Source of the DNA: Acorus gramineus
Lineage: Eukaryota; Streptophyta; Magnoliopsida; Acorales; Acoraceae
Length of the DNA: 64,000 nucleotides
Reading direction: 5' to 3'
NCBI GenBank assembly: GCA_030737835.1
Contig: JAUJYN010000015.1
Span: 1,184,954 to 1,248,953 of the forward strand
Position 1 is the stretch's first letter. Each line of letters starts with the position of its first letter. Shown piece after piece: positions 45,287-56,500 of this stretch. The notes below the pieces were generated by a model. The model did not search any database. It had not been told where the DNA came from and saw only the letters and a program-made list of their open reading frames with translations. The position numbers were made by a program, and so were the translations under genes.

Positions 45287-48200
45287 GTCACGCCCCGGGC
45301 GTCCCCGGCACGCGGCAAGTGTATATATGATATCAGTCTAAACAAGAGGTCAATAGCATACTCACACAACAGCTAAAATGACAACACAGACAACAAAAGC
45401 AGGGCTGACATGATATATACACCAAAAGCGGAAGCTAAAAGACTGAATCTGTAATCCAAAAACATATTACAGACTCGATACATAATCAACTGTCCTGTGA
45501 GAGCCAATATATACAATGACATCCAAATACAATACAAACGCGTGCCCAAGCACGGAATATAATACATACAATCACAAGGGATGCTGATAGCCTCTGATAC
45601 TCGCGGGACGTGGCGCTACTCCGCTACTGATGAAGTCCCTCGGGGAGCTCTTCCTTCAGTTCCGACTCAGATGACTCTGGAGAAATAATATTATGCGAGG
45701 GGTGAGCCACACGCTCAGTGAACAGCACAACCCATGCATCACAATTATATTAACCACCAGATCTTAATAATCCACAATCTCATTATTAAAAGCCACAAAA
45801 TGGCAACAGCTATACAATCCAGTGGGTCGCTATCGCCAACCCACTACACCCTCACCCTCACCCCTCAATAGGTGACATAGGATATTGGGACTAACTACAC
45901 AAATCCAGCGGGTCGCTATCGCCAACCCACTACACCCTCACCCTCACCCCTCAATAGGTGACAAAGGATATTGGGACTTACAAGGCTGATAATCATCCTT
46001 ACACAATCCTGTGGGTCGCCACATCGCCGGCCCACCACACCCTCACCCTCACCCTCACCCCTCAATAGGTGACATAGGCTCTTGGGACTGACTAGGCTGT
46101 TGGTCACCCTTGGTCCACCGATAGTCTCTCCCCACTCCGTAGGCCGTTTGGCCACTCCCACATTCAGCACAGTCCGTCTACCAAATCAGGAGGTGCCTAC
46201 TGATGGGAGCCCCTGCACGGGACAGCCTTTCCAACGCCGGGGTAGTCTCTACACGGATCCAACGAAGGGAACAGAACAGCCTATCCATCGCATATGATCC
46301 ACTCGGATCCGCCGACAACACATCTCTATAACTCTAATGTCTGAATTCTTCAGAATTCCTCCAGCGCGCATAACCAGATGCGGGGAAATTATATATAATA
46401 ATAATGAGGAAAAGAAACCTTGGGAGGGCAACCTGAGGTCCCGATATAGGACATCCCGCCAACCAAACAAGGAACACGGAGTACCCTAGCTCGGGTCTCA
46501 ATGTTGACCTCGCAAGGCCCCCTTATATTCCCTAAGGCATGCTAACAATATCATAGGCTTGCATTTAATTAAATAAATCAAACTAATAGGTCGCATGCAT
46601 AGGTCGAGGCTTCCTATCATATAAACAAGGTGACAGGATGCACGGCTCATGCACATATCCTATGGGTGCAAGTCCCTAACATACAAGTCTAGGGTGGCAT
46701 GCATTCTACACACTAATCATGCTTGCACAAATTACATATTAATCAGTTAATATTAACTATGGTGCCCCAGGGGAGGACGGTATACGCCCAAGTGCATATA
46801 GCGCCTCCCTACTGGGTTGGGTTGTCCCACTCACCGATAACCGGGTCGTCGCGCGACCGTCCGTCAAGATCTGCAAGACAGGGTAATCAACTCGGTGAGT
46901 AAAATACACAAATACCCCAAAAATACACTAAAAATACACAATACTCGGGCAAACGTACATACGGCCCGTACGCACGCGAGCCCGAGCACCCCAACTCATT
47001 CCCGAACCCCCGGGCAGCCGCACGCACGGCCACCCGCACGCGCACGCACGGATGCGCACGCACGCACGCACTCCGGCACCATCGGCGCACTGCCGCGCGC
47101 CTGCCCGCGCGCCCCGATGCACTGCCGCATGCACGCGCACGCTGCGCGCCCGCGCGCCCGCGCGTTCAGCCCAGCGAGCCCCGCGCGCACTGCGCGCATG
47201 CCCCAGCACGCGCACGCACTGGTCCCCAGCTCCGCGCCCAGGCGCATGCCCAGGCGCCCTGCCCCGCACCCAGGCGCAGTGCCCAGGTGCCCTGCCGCGC
47301 GCGCGCACCCGCGCGCACCCTCGCGACTCCCGCGCGCACCCCCGCTCGCCCGCACCCGCGCGCACTCCCGTGCGCACCCCCCCCCCCCCCCCGCGCACGC
47401 GCCCGCGCGCGTCTGCGCGCCCGCCAGCGCCTGACTGCGCGCGCGCCTGCGCGTGCACGCGCGCAGACGACGCCCAGCACGCGCCCAGCCCATTCTAACC
47501 TCTTTTTAACCATCCCAACCCCTCACACACTCCCTAACACACCTACCCAATATGCATGACCTTCCCAACACCCCTTAAGCCAAGAAAACCAAGAGAAGAA
47601 GGGGAGGAGCTCACCTTGGAGGGGGAACAAAAGGGGGAGGTTCGGGGGCCCTCGACGCACCCGCGACCACCTCAACCACCACCACCGCCTCACCGGCCTC
47701 CTCAGCCCTCTCATGGCAGCAAAACAGGGGGGGGAGATCCATGGAAAGAGGGCTTGAGAGAGAGGAGAAGATAACAACAACCACACAAGCATAAACCTCT
47801 TCTTCCTCCACCACCTCCTTCTCATCTTCTCATTGGCAAACCACAAACACTTGGTGGGCATGAATGAGAGAAAGAGAGGGCCAAAAAAGGTTTCGACGAG
47901 GGGATTTGGGAGGGGAGAGAGAGAGAGAGGATATTTATCAAAATATCTAAGGAAAATTACTAAGTCGCCCTCCGACTAGAAATTCTGCGCAAGCTTCACT
48001 GGAACAGCCATAACTTCCTCGATACAGCTCCGAATTGCTTGATTCCAAGACCGATGGAAAGCTAAGAAGATTATCTACAACTTTCATGTTATGCCATGAT
48101 CAGATAATCTCTACAGCTAATCCGAAATTAGAGATAAACATGGAACAGGGCTGCTGCCAGAATTTCCATCCCCGGGGTATACTTGGAAAAATACCCATAA

Positions 48201-48398
48201 CTTTTACTACAAGAATCCAGTTGATCTAATTCCACTTCTGTGCGAAAGCTAACTCAAAACTGGACATCTCATAGTAAACTCATATTTAAACCTCTTCATC
48301 TTGGATTTTAACAAAATCAAATCCAAATACCAAATCAGGAAAAAAAATTATGTACCCAAATCTTCAAACAGAGCGCTCCAAATGACACAGACACAACA
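45287..48398 (-). repeat. Element B 3' LTR
   Basis: 3,112 bp from (TG)TCACGCCCCGGGCG, the first two bases lost, to GACACAGACACAACA. It has the same three tandem CCCTCA-bearing units as the LTR of A (about 45815-46080), the GAATTCTTCAGAATTC palindrome near 46345, and a CpG-rich island (46930-47500) with a 17-base C run near 47380. Confidence 0.86.
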
Positions 48399-48412
48399 TT
48401 CTCCCCCCTTAG
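48399..48412 (-). other. Element B polypurine tract
   Basis: Minus-strand AAGGGGGGAGAA directly before the 3' LTR. Confidence 0.85.
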
Positions 48413-48429
48413 GAAATTTAGTCCTCGAA

Positions 48430-49758
48430 ATTTAAGGAAACCCAAAAGGGAAGACCGAAAGTATCAGGCTTAGACCTTTGCTCCCAAGTGGTCTTCACAC
48501 CGGACTGGCGCTACCAACCCACTATAATCAAAGGAACGGTCTTAGCGTGGAGCCTCTTCTCATGCTTGTCCCTGACCTCGATCCACTGCTCCACGAACGA
48601 CAAATCCACCTCGAGGATGAGGCGGTCGAACAGAATGACTGAGCAGGATCGTGGACATAACGCCTCGGCCATGGGACAAGGACGACGTCGTGGGCATGAA
48701 CCAGCTGTGGGGGAAAGGCTACATGATAAGCCACCTCCCCAATCCACTCAATGACGAGAAATGGTCCCATTAAAGAGTAAACTCAGCTTGCCCCGAACGT
48801 CGGAACAGAGGGTGCCCTTTAACCAGGACACCTTCAAGAAGACATGGTCACCAACCTCGAAGGTGAGCTCACGGCGACGACGGTCGGCGTAGCACTTCTG
48901 ACGACTCTGAGCGACTCGGATACGCTCGCGAATCGTCTTCACCATCTCTGAGGTCTGGTGAACGATCTCTGGTCCCTCCAACTGGCGCTCTCCGACCTCG
49001 TCCCAACACAAGGGGGACCTGCAGCTGCGGCCATAGAGCGCCTCGTAAGGAGCCATCCGGATACTCGAGTGGTAGCTGTTGTTGTAGGCAAACTCCACCA
49101 ACGGAAGGTGCCTCTCCCAACTGCCTCCAAAATCGAGAACACAGGCTCGCAGCATATCCTCAAGAGTCTGGATCGTCCTCTCCGACTGGCCGTCCGTCTG
49201 CGGATGAAACGCTGTACAGAAATGGAGGTTCGTACCAAGGGCGTGCTGGAGGCTACGCCAGAACCTCGAAGTAAAACGCGCGTCTCGATCGGAAATGATG
49301 CTGACGGGAGTGCCATGGAGACGAACAATCTCGGAGACAAATAGTTGCGCCAGGGTGTCCAGAGAATCGGTGAGTCGGATGGGGAGGAAATGAGCAGACT
49401 TCGTCAGCCGGTCGACGATCACCCAGATGGCATCGCGACCCGAACGTGACCTCGGCAAACCCGAGACGAAGTCCATGGTGATCTGCTCCCACTTCCACTG
49501 AGGAATCTCAATGGACTGCAGCTTCCCCGCAGGGCGCTGATGCTCCGACTTCACCTGCTGGCATACTAGGCATCGGGCAACGAAACGGGCAATATCCGTC
49601 TTCATCCCGCGCCACCAGTAGCCACGACGAAGGCCCCTCAAACTGGCGCTCCACAACCGTCTCAACACAAGGGAGGTATGAAACTGCGCCTGTAGAGTGC
49701 CCTTCACAGATCCATCTGGGTGCTCGAATGGCAGTCGCTTGCAGGCATACCCCAACAA
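48430..49758 (-). pseudogene. Chromovirus integrase with chromodomain (B)
   Basis: An open frame of 336 codons (48748-49758) with zinc-domain remnant YWWRGMKTDIARFVARCLVC, catalytic Asp in TMDFVSGLP, Asp in SIISDRDARFTS, Glu in GQSERTIQTLEDML, and the downstream YGRSCRSPLCW and FEVGDHVFLKVS blocks. All three DDE residues are present. After it, in shifted frames, come WGPFLVIEWIGEVAY and a chromodomain-like ILEVDLSFVEQWIEV...KTVPLIIVGW. The N-terminal part (before YWWRG) is joined out of frame to a second integrase copy. In the family this enzyme inserts the DNA copy, guided by the chromodomain. Confidence 0.88.
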
Positions 49759-50210
49759 ATGGGTGGTGCCTCACCCAACTGCCCTCATCATCGAACACGC
49801 AGGCACATAGCATGTCCTCCAAGGTCCGAATCGTCCTCATTGACTGGCTGTCCATCGGCGATGAAACGCTATACTTAAATGGAGGCTCGCGCCAAAGGCT
49901 GCGCCACAACCTCAAAGTAACCCTCGCGTCTCAACCGAAAATAGCGCCGACTGGAGTGCCATGAAGACGAACAATCGCGAAGGTGAAAACCCACGTCAAG
50001 GCGTCCAGAGACTCAATCAGTCTGATAGGGAGGGAATCGCGGACTTAGTCAGTCGGTCAATGATCACCCAGACGGCGTCGTGACCCGAACGTGACATTAA
50101 CGAGTCTGCAACAATCCCTGACAACCCACTCTCACGTCCACTGAGGAATCTCGATGGACTGACGCTTTTCACGCGATGATGATTCTCGAACTTTGCCTGA
50201 GGGCATGCCA
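49640..50210 (-). pseudogene. Second, degraded integrase copy (B)
   Basis: Minus-strand MRTIRTLEDMLCACVFDDEGSW and, further upstream, SRSGHDAVWVIIDRLTKSA repeat blocks of the integrase at 48748-49758. The order and orientation show a tandem duplication of the integrase core. This copy has more frameshifts and has lost the GQSER glutamate context (it reads DSQSMR). Confidence 0.75.
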
Positions 50211-51129
50211 ACCTGGGGAAACAAGGTCACCCACATCATCTTATCATCACACCACAGCAACTCAACAAAGACTACCCCAAAGTAGTCCTCGGAAACCCAA
50301 TAAAACTTTTGAGATCCACGAAGGCATCCGGCGCATTCGTCAACCCCGACGGCAGTACTTAAAACTCGTAGTGCCCGAACGGTCACGAAAGGCCATCTAC
50401 GGGATGTCCAACTCTCGGATCTCCAGCTTGTGGTGCCCTTGTGCGAAGATCGATCTAACAGCAGACACTCGCTCTCAGAGCTGGTCAAATAGATCATCGA
50501 TTCGCGGCAAAGGTAATTGATCTTCAACCTCCACGGGGAGATCAAAACAACACCACAAACAATTAAGTTCGGATTCTGCTCCTCGAGCATGGCTGGCGCT
50601 CATGATAACACTTACACACTAGGTAAGCCGCTCAACCGCACTTAATCCACAAGACACGCATTAAGGGGTCGTCGAACCTCGACAATGCCTATGCGACGTC
50701 ATCTATCTGATAGGCGGTTGAGTCCCATCACGAACGCTAGCATCGCGTCTCCTTATTCGCGACCAATGTGGGGCAAACGCGACAGTATCCACAACTGTGC
50801 TTACATGCCGCCAGAGATAGGCCGCTCATCACAACCATTGGAACTCCGGCATCCTGCACTCCATGGGCAGATTCATCACGGGGAGTCCACGCTCTCGTCA
50901 TCATTTAGCAGCACTGTGGCCTCTACCTGGTAGCCTCCCAAGCCCACTATCTCTGCCATATGGGCGCACCACAAGCATAGGATCTGGGAGCACCCCACAG
51001 GGCTCTGGCCTCAACCGGGCAGCTACAACACACAATGATTTATCGAAGCGACTCCAGATGCCACTATGGAACCCTGTCCACTAGCGATCGCCCACTGAGC
51101 TGCAATAGGACGCACCCAATCCCGATCGA
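50211..51129. other. Unassigned internal sequence of element B
   Basis: No domain recognised. Parts (about 50780-51010) resemble diverged LTR modules (CTCTACCTGGTAGCC), so this may be another LTR-derived piece. Confidence 0.4.
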
Positions 51130-51535
51130 ACGCATCACCACACCCAACCGCGATGCATCGGAGCAAACTGCGAACCCACCCCTCCCAGATGGAAGGTAAG
51201 AACTGGCACTGAGGTGAGCCTTCGCTTAAACTCCAGGAAGCTCTCCTCGCAAGACGGGGACCATTCGAACCGGACATCCTTCCGAGCGAGGCGGTTAAGA
51301 GGTACAGCTATCTTCGAGAAACCCTCGACAAGCCTCCTGTAATAACCCGCCAAGCCCAGGAAGCTCCAAATCTCTGCGGGGTTCGACGGTCGACGCCAAT
51401 TTAACACGGCGAGCATCTTATCCGGGTCCACAGATATGCCCTTGCCAGAAAATCACGTGGCCCAGAAAGGCTATACTCTCCAACCAAAACTCGCACTTAA
51501 TCCACCATCAATTTGATGCTTCTAAGGTAGTCCTT
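51130..51535 (-). pseudogene. Reverse transcriptase thumb/RNase H border (B)
   Basis: Minus-strand [40 protein letters not shown] and [19 protein letters not shown]. It is better preserved than the matching fragment in element A and starts from the same breakpoint. Confidence 0.85.
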
Positions 51536-52243
51536 GACTGGGAAAAGAAACCTTGGCAGGGCACCATGAGGTCCCGATATAGGATACCCCAACAACCAAA
51601 CAAGGAACACGGAGTACCCTAGCCCGGGTCTCAACGCTGACCCTGCAAGGCCCCTCATCCAGAGTAGGAAGTCTGGAAGAAGACATCACCCTTAAAGAAC
51701 ACTATTAACCCCACTGGATCATCTACATCTAGATAATCACCCATCGATATCCTTCAACATCCATCACAAGACCGGACCCAACATCCTTGGGAACGGTCGA
51801 ACAACAATTGGGTCACGAGGCGACGCGTCTTCGCCTCATCCACACCCTCACTCCCGAAAGGAGACATATTGGGACTTTGGGAGAGACTTAGACTGCTCTA
51901 CACCCCTGGTCCACCGGTAGCCTCTCCTCCACACCGTAGGCCGCCTGGTCCGCTCCCACAATTCAGCATAGTCCGAACCCAAATCAGGAGATGCCTACTG
52001 ATGGGAGCCCTCTGTCAGGAAGGCCTTTCTAACGCTGAGGAGTCCCTACATGGATCCAACGAAGGGGAGAACGATTCCACGCTCGCGACATCATTCAATA
52101 ACCCTCTTCCGGGTAGCCCCTACCTGGCATACTCCCACGATCAGTACCCCTCCGACTGCATCGGTGGTACCTACGGATGGGAGCCTTCTGCCAGGACGGC
52201 TACAACCCGGCCTCCTCAACTCGAACAACCATTCTCAATACTC
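51536..52243 (-). repeat. LTR-derived segment inside element B
   Basis: It matches 41636-42398 of element A nearly throughout. The pol-side junction is identical. The gag-side junction differs: here it enters gag at its N-terminal third, so gag has lost its capsid and zinc knuckle. Confidence 0.85.
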
Positions 52244-52628
52244 GTGCTACAGCCTCTAGCTCCACCTCCCTCACCAGGGGATCCTGAACTTTCACCGCTG
52301 GGAACACCACGGGGACTGGGGGTACTTCGGGTACCACTGGCGGATCTGCCATCAAGGGGACCTGTGGAACTGCATCACGGGCCGCCCGCAGCTCCTGAAT
52401 CTCCCGTGCCTGCTCTGCCAACATTCTAGTCTGGGCCTCCAGTGCCTTGGTCTGAGTCTCCACCAAATCTATTATCCGAGCGAACGCACGTTTCCATGCG
52501 GGAGGCTCCTGCGCCGATCCTGGCCTCACAGCCGTGGACTCTCCAGTAGCATCCTCGCCTCTGATAGGTCTGGAAACCTCCAAAGGTCGAGAGGGACCAT
52601 GTCCGCGCTGTCCTCCACGAGGAGGCAT
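52244..52628 (-). pseudogene. Chromovirus gag N-terminus (B)
   Basis: Starts MPPRGGQRGHGPSRPLEVSR and includes the LVETQTKALEAQTRMLAEQA coiled coil. It matches the N-terminus of gag in element A and is cut after about 125 codons by the LTR-derived segment. Confidence 0.86.
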
Positions 52629-52730
52629 ATCAGCAACCCAAGAAAACCAGACACTAGGATCAGAATACTCATATAGAAATCCTAGGACTCATCTCTACGA
52701 AAAGAAGACCATTGGCTCTGACAGGACCAG

Positions 52731-52744
52731 GCTCTGATACCAAC
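52731..52744 (-). other. Element B primer-binding site (tRNA-Met)
   Basis: Minus-strand GTTGGTATCAGAGC after the LTR end, a perfect match to the plant gypsy/copia initiator tRNA-Met site. Confidence 0.92.
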
Positions 52745-52747
52745 TTT

Positions 52748-53085
52748 TGTCACGACCCCGGGCGTCCCCGGCACGCGGCAAGTGTATATATGATATCAGT
52801 CTAAACAGGAGTTCAATAACATACTCACACAACAGCTAAAATGACAACACAGACAACAAAAGCAGGGCTGACATGATATATACACCAAAAGCGGAAGCTA
52901 AAAGACTGAATCTGTAATCCAAAAACATATTACAGACTCGATACATAATCAACTGTCCTGTGAGAGCCAATATATACATGACATCCAAATACAATACAAA
53001 CGCGTGCCCAAGCATGGAATATAATACATACAATCACAAGGGATGCTGATAGCCTCTGATACTCGCGGGGCGTGACAGAAGTGTT
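52748..53085 (-). repeat. Element B 5' LTR, truncated
   Basis: It starts TGTCACGACCCCGGGCG and matches the 3' LTR for about 320 bases, then ends abruptly in GGGGCGTGACA, which is the inverted form of its own start. The usual TAACA end is missing. Confidence 0.8.
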
Positions 53086-53510
53086 GAAGAGTTGATTGAA
53101 AATGGGACTAACAGTGTAGAGTTGGCAGCAGGTATGGGGCGGCTAGTTATTTTTAGCTGCCCAGTGAGGGGCAGCTAGTCAGATTTAACCTCCCCTAGAC
53201 ATGGAATTTACCTGTAGGGCGACGACTTGTTGATTTCAGCCGCCTGGTGCCAGGCGACTTGATGCATTTAGCCGCCCCTTGCCTAAGTCATTTTGATTCT
53301 TTAATGCTTGTCTGCTGCTTGCTGTAAGTCTCCGGTTTTGCCTTCAATGCCTGAAAAAAAATTCTTTCCATAGACCAAGTGTCATACTGGTTCTGATTGT
53401 GCCCCTGCATTGACTTTCGAGCCCCTCTTGCTCGAATTGTCAAGGGCTACAACCCATCTAAGGTAATTTAAAAGTAAAGCAAGGAAAAAGGTGCGAGAAG
53501 CCATGCCTGG
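53086..53510. other. Host sequence with hairpin-rich GGGGCGGCTA blocks
   Basis: Non-LTR sequence between element B and the next solo LTR. It holds several complementary GGGGCGGCTAG / CAGCTAGTC / AGCCGCC blocks (53135-53275) able to pair with one another. Blocks of the same type occur at 29819-29873. No coding region. Confidence 0.5.
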
Positions 53511-56500
53511 TGTCACGCCCCAGGGCGGCCGTCCCCGATACGTGGCAAATATATATAATATCAGCAGTCTATACAAGAGATCAATAAAATACTCTAAACA
53601 ACATCGAAAATGACAACACAGACAAAAGTGGCTGACATAATATATACAAATAGCGGAAGCTAAAATGACTGAGTCTTTAATTCAAAGACATATTACAGAC
53701 CCGATACATAATCAACTGTCCTGTGAGAGCCAATATACACAATGACATCCAAATACAAGTATGTGCCCAAGCACGGAATACAATACATACAATCAAGAAG
53801 GGGATGCTGATGGCCTCTCACTCGCAGAACGTGACGCTGCTCCGCTACTACTGTAGTTCCTCGGGGAGCTCCTCCTTCAGCTCCGACTCAGATATAACTG
53901 GAAGAAAAGAATATGCGAGGGGTGAGCCACACGCTCAGTGAATAGCACAACCCATGCATCACAATTCATATTAACCTTATATAATTTATAGCCCCTAACA
54001 CGGGAGCAATTACACATTCTAGTGGGTCGTTTCATCGCCAACCCACCTCCTGTTATATATGTGTCACTTTTTGCCTTCCGGGCACCTTTGGGACATTTTT
54101 GGCAGTTTTTCAACTTTTTCTTTTTCGATCGGAACCGCTAAAATTTTGGACTTTTAGCTATCATCCTGAGCTTGAGAACTCCGATTGAAAATCTAACTGT
54201 ACATTACGTGTCTTGGTGCCATTTCAAGCCACTCACGAAAATTTCATCGAATTCCGGTAACGTTCAGAATTTCACAGTTCCGAATCGTATCCGGGTTTTG
54301 ACCAAGTGGGAATGTCAAAGGGGGACTTGACCAAGTCAAAGGGGGACTTTGACCAAGTCAAGTTTTTGTTTGTTAGTGTGGTTAGGTTGACCCAAAGTCA
54401 ATCTCACCAAAAACCTAAAATACCCTAAGTGTGAGTGTGTGAGTGTGTGTGTGTGTGTGTGTGCAACCTTGGACGCCCACTTCTTCTCTTCTCTTCTCTT
54501 CCTCTCTCTCTCACACAAAAAAAGATTCCTCTCTCCCTCATGTTATTTCTTTCCATTAGAGCTAGTAGAAGAGGTTGAAATGGAAAGCCATTGAAGGGAA
54601 AAAGATTGGTAAGGGCTTGATCTACCTTCCCATGGTTTTTGTTTTGGATTTCCCCTTTGTTGACCTCCTCTCATGGCTTCCTTTCTCCCCTGTTTTCAGC
54701 CATTTAGGGCTGAGGGTGGTCTTGGTAGTGGTGGTCTCGGTGGCGGCGATTCGGTGCGCGAAGAGCACCCGAGTTCCCTCCCTTTCCTTTCCTCTCTTTG
54801 GGTAAGTCATTCTCCTCCCCTAGCTAGGTTAAATGCTTGTAAAGGGTGTGTGTTTGGGTATGCATGCTTGCATGGGTGTTAGGGGGGTGAGGGTGGGCCG
54901 AGGAGGGGGTGGGAAGGGCTCGGGCGCGCGTGCGGGGTCATCCGCGCGCGTGCGCGCGCGCAGGCAGGCGCTGGCACGCGCAGACGGGCGCGGTGGCGAG
55001 CGCGCGCGCGTACACGCAGACGCGCGGGCATGCACGCGGGCGGGCGCGCGGGCATGCACGCGGGCGGGCGCGCGAGCATGCGCGTGCGCGCGGCAGCGTG
55101 TCTGGGCGCATGGGCAAGGGCGCAGCAGTGCGCCCGGGGCGCAGGGGCGCGTGCGTGCGTGCGCCTTCGTGCGTGCGCGTGCGGGTGGCCGTGCGTATGG
55201 CTGCCCGTGGGTTCGGGAGGGTGTCGGGGCACTCGGACTCGCGTGCGTACGCGCGTGCTCGCATGCGTGCGGGCCCGTATGCATGCTTGTCCGAGTATTG
55301 GGTATTTCTAGTAAATTTCTTATGTAATTGTGCAGTTTACTCACCATGTTGAATGCCCATGTCTTGCAGATCTTGACGGACGGTCACGCGACGACCCGGG
55401 ATTCGGTGAGTGGGACAATCCAACCCAGTAGGGAGGCGTTCGATGCACGTAGGCGTGCATTGCCCTCCCCTGGGGCACCATAGTTGCATATTAACTAGTA
55501 TTAAATGTAAACTATGCATGCATGATAAATATGATATATCCATGCCACCTTAGACTTTGTATGCTAGGGATATGCACCCTTATATCATGTATAGCGGCCT
55601 ATGCATGCCTAGACACCTTGCCCCGAACTATGCATGTTCCCATCTAGTTTAATTTTATCAAATGTGAGCACATAGTTACAAGCATGCCTTAGAGATTATT
55701 ATAACCTTGTTGTTATAATATATGTTTCCCTGCATCTTAGTTATGCGTCCTGGAGGAATTCTTGAGAATTCATGACATTATTTAGCGTTACAATCAGTGT
55801 CGACGGATCCATGAGGATCGTATCCGTGTGAGTAGGCTATCTTCTTCTTTTGGTTGGATCCGATGTAGGTTGTCCCCGGCGTTGGCTGTACCTGACAGAG
55901 GGCTCCCATCCGTAGGTACCTCCGATGCATCAGACTGTACTGATAGTGGGAGTATACCAGGTGGAGGCCCGAGGGTGGGAGAGGCTACCGGGTGGACCAG
56001 GGGTGGAGAGCGGTCTAGTATGCCCCAAGAGGCCCATGTCACCCCCCGGAAAGGGTGAGGGTGAGGGGGGAGGTGGGTTGGCGATGAAACGACCCATTAG
56101 AATGTGTTGTTGCTCCCGTGTTAGGGGCTATAAATTATATAAGGTTGATATGAATTGTGATGCATGGGTTGTGCTATTCACTGAGCGTGTGGCTCACCCC
56201 TCGCATATATATTTTTCTCCAGTGATATCTGAGTCGGATCTGAAGGAGGAGCTCCCCGAGGCACATCAGCAGTAGTGGAGCAGCGTCACGTTCTGCGAGT
56301 GAGAGGCCATCAGCATCCCCTTCTTGATTGTATGTATTGTATTCTGTGCTTGGGCACATACTTGTATTTGGATGTCGTTGTATATATTGGCTCTCACAGG
56401 ACAGTTGATTATGTATCGGGTCTGTAATATGTCTTTGAATTACAGACTCAGTCGTTTGAGCTTCCGCTATTTGTATATATTATGTCAGCTGCCCCATTCT

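Larger units (their letters stand above)
45287..53085 (-). mobile_element. Element B: defective Tekay/Del chromovirus
   Basis: On the minus strand: truncated 5' LTR (52748-53085), primer site (52731-52744), gag N-terminus (52244-52628), an LTR-derived segment (51536-52243), reverse transcriptase end (51130-51535), unassigned sequence, a duplicated integrase (48621-50210) with chromodomain tail (48430-48620), polypurine tract and 3' LTR (45287-48398). GAAG occurs at both edges (45282-45286 region and 53086-53089), a possible duplication. It shares its gag/LTR/pol chimera with element A. Confidence 0.85.
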
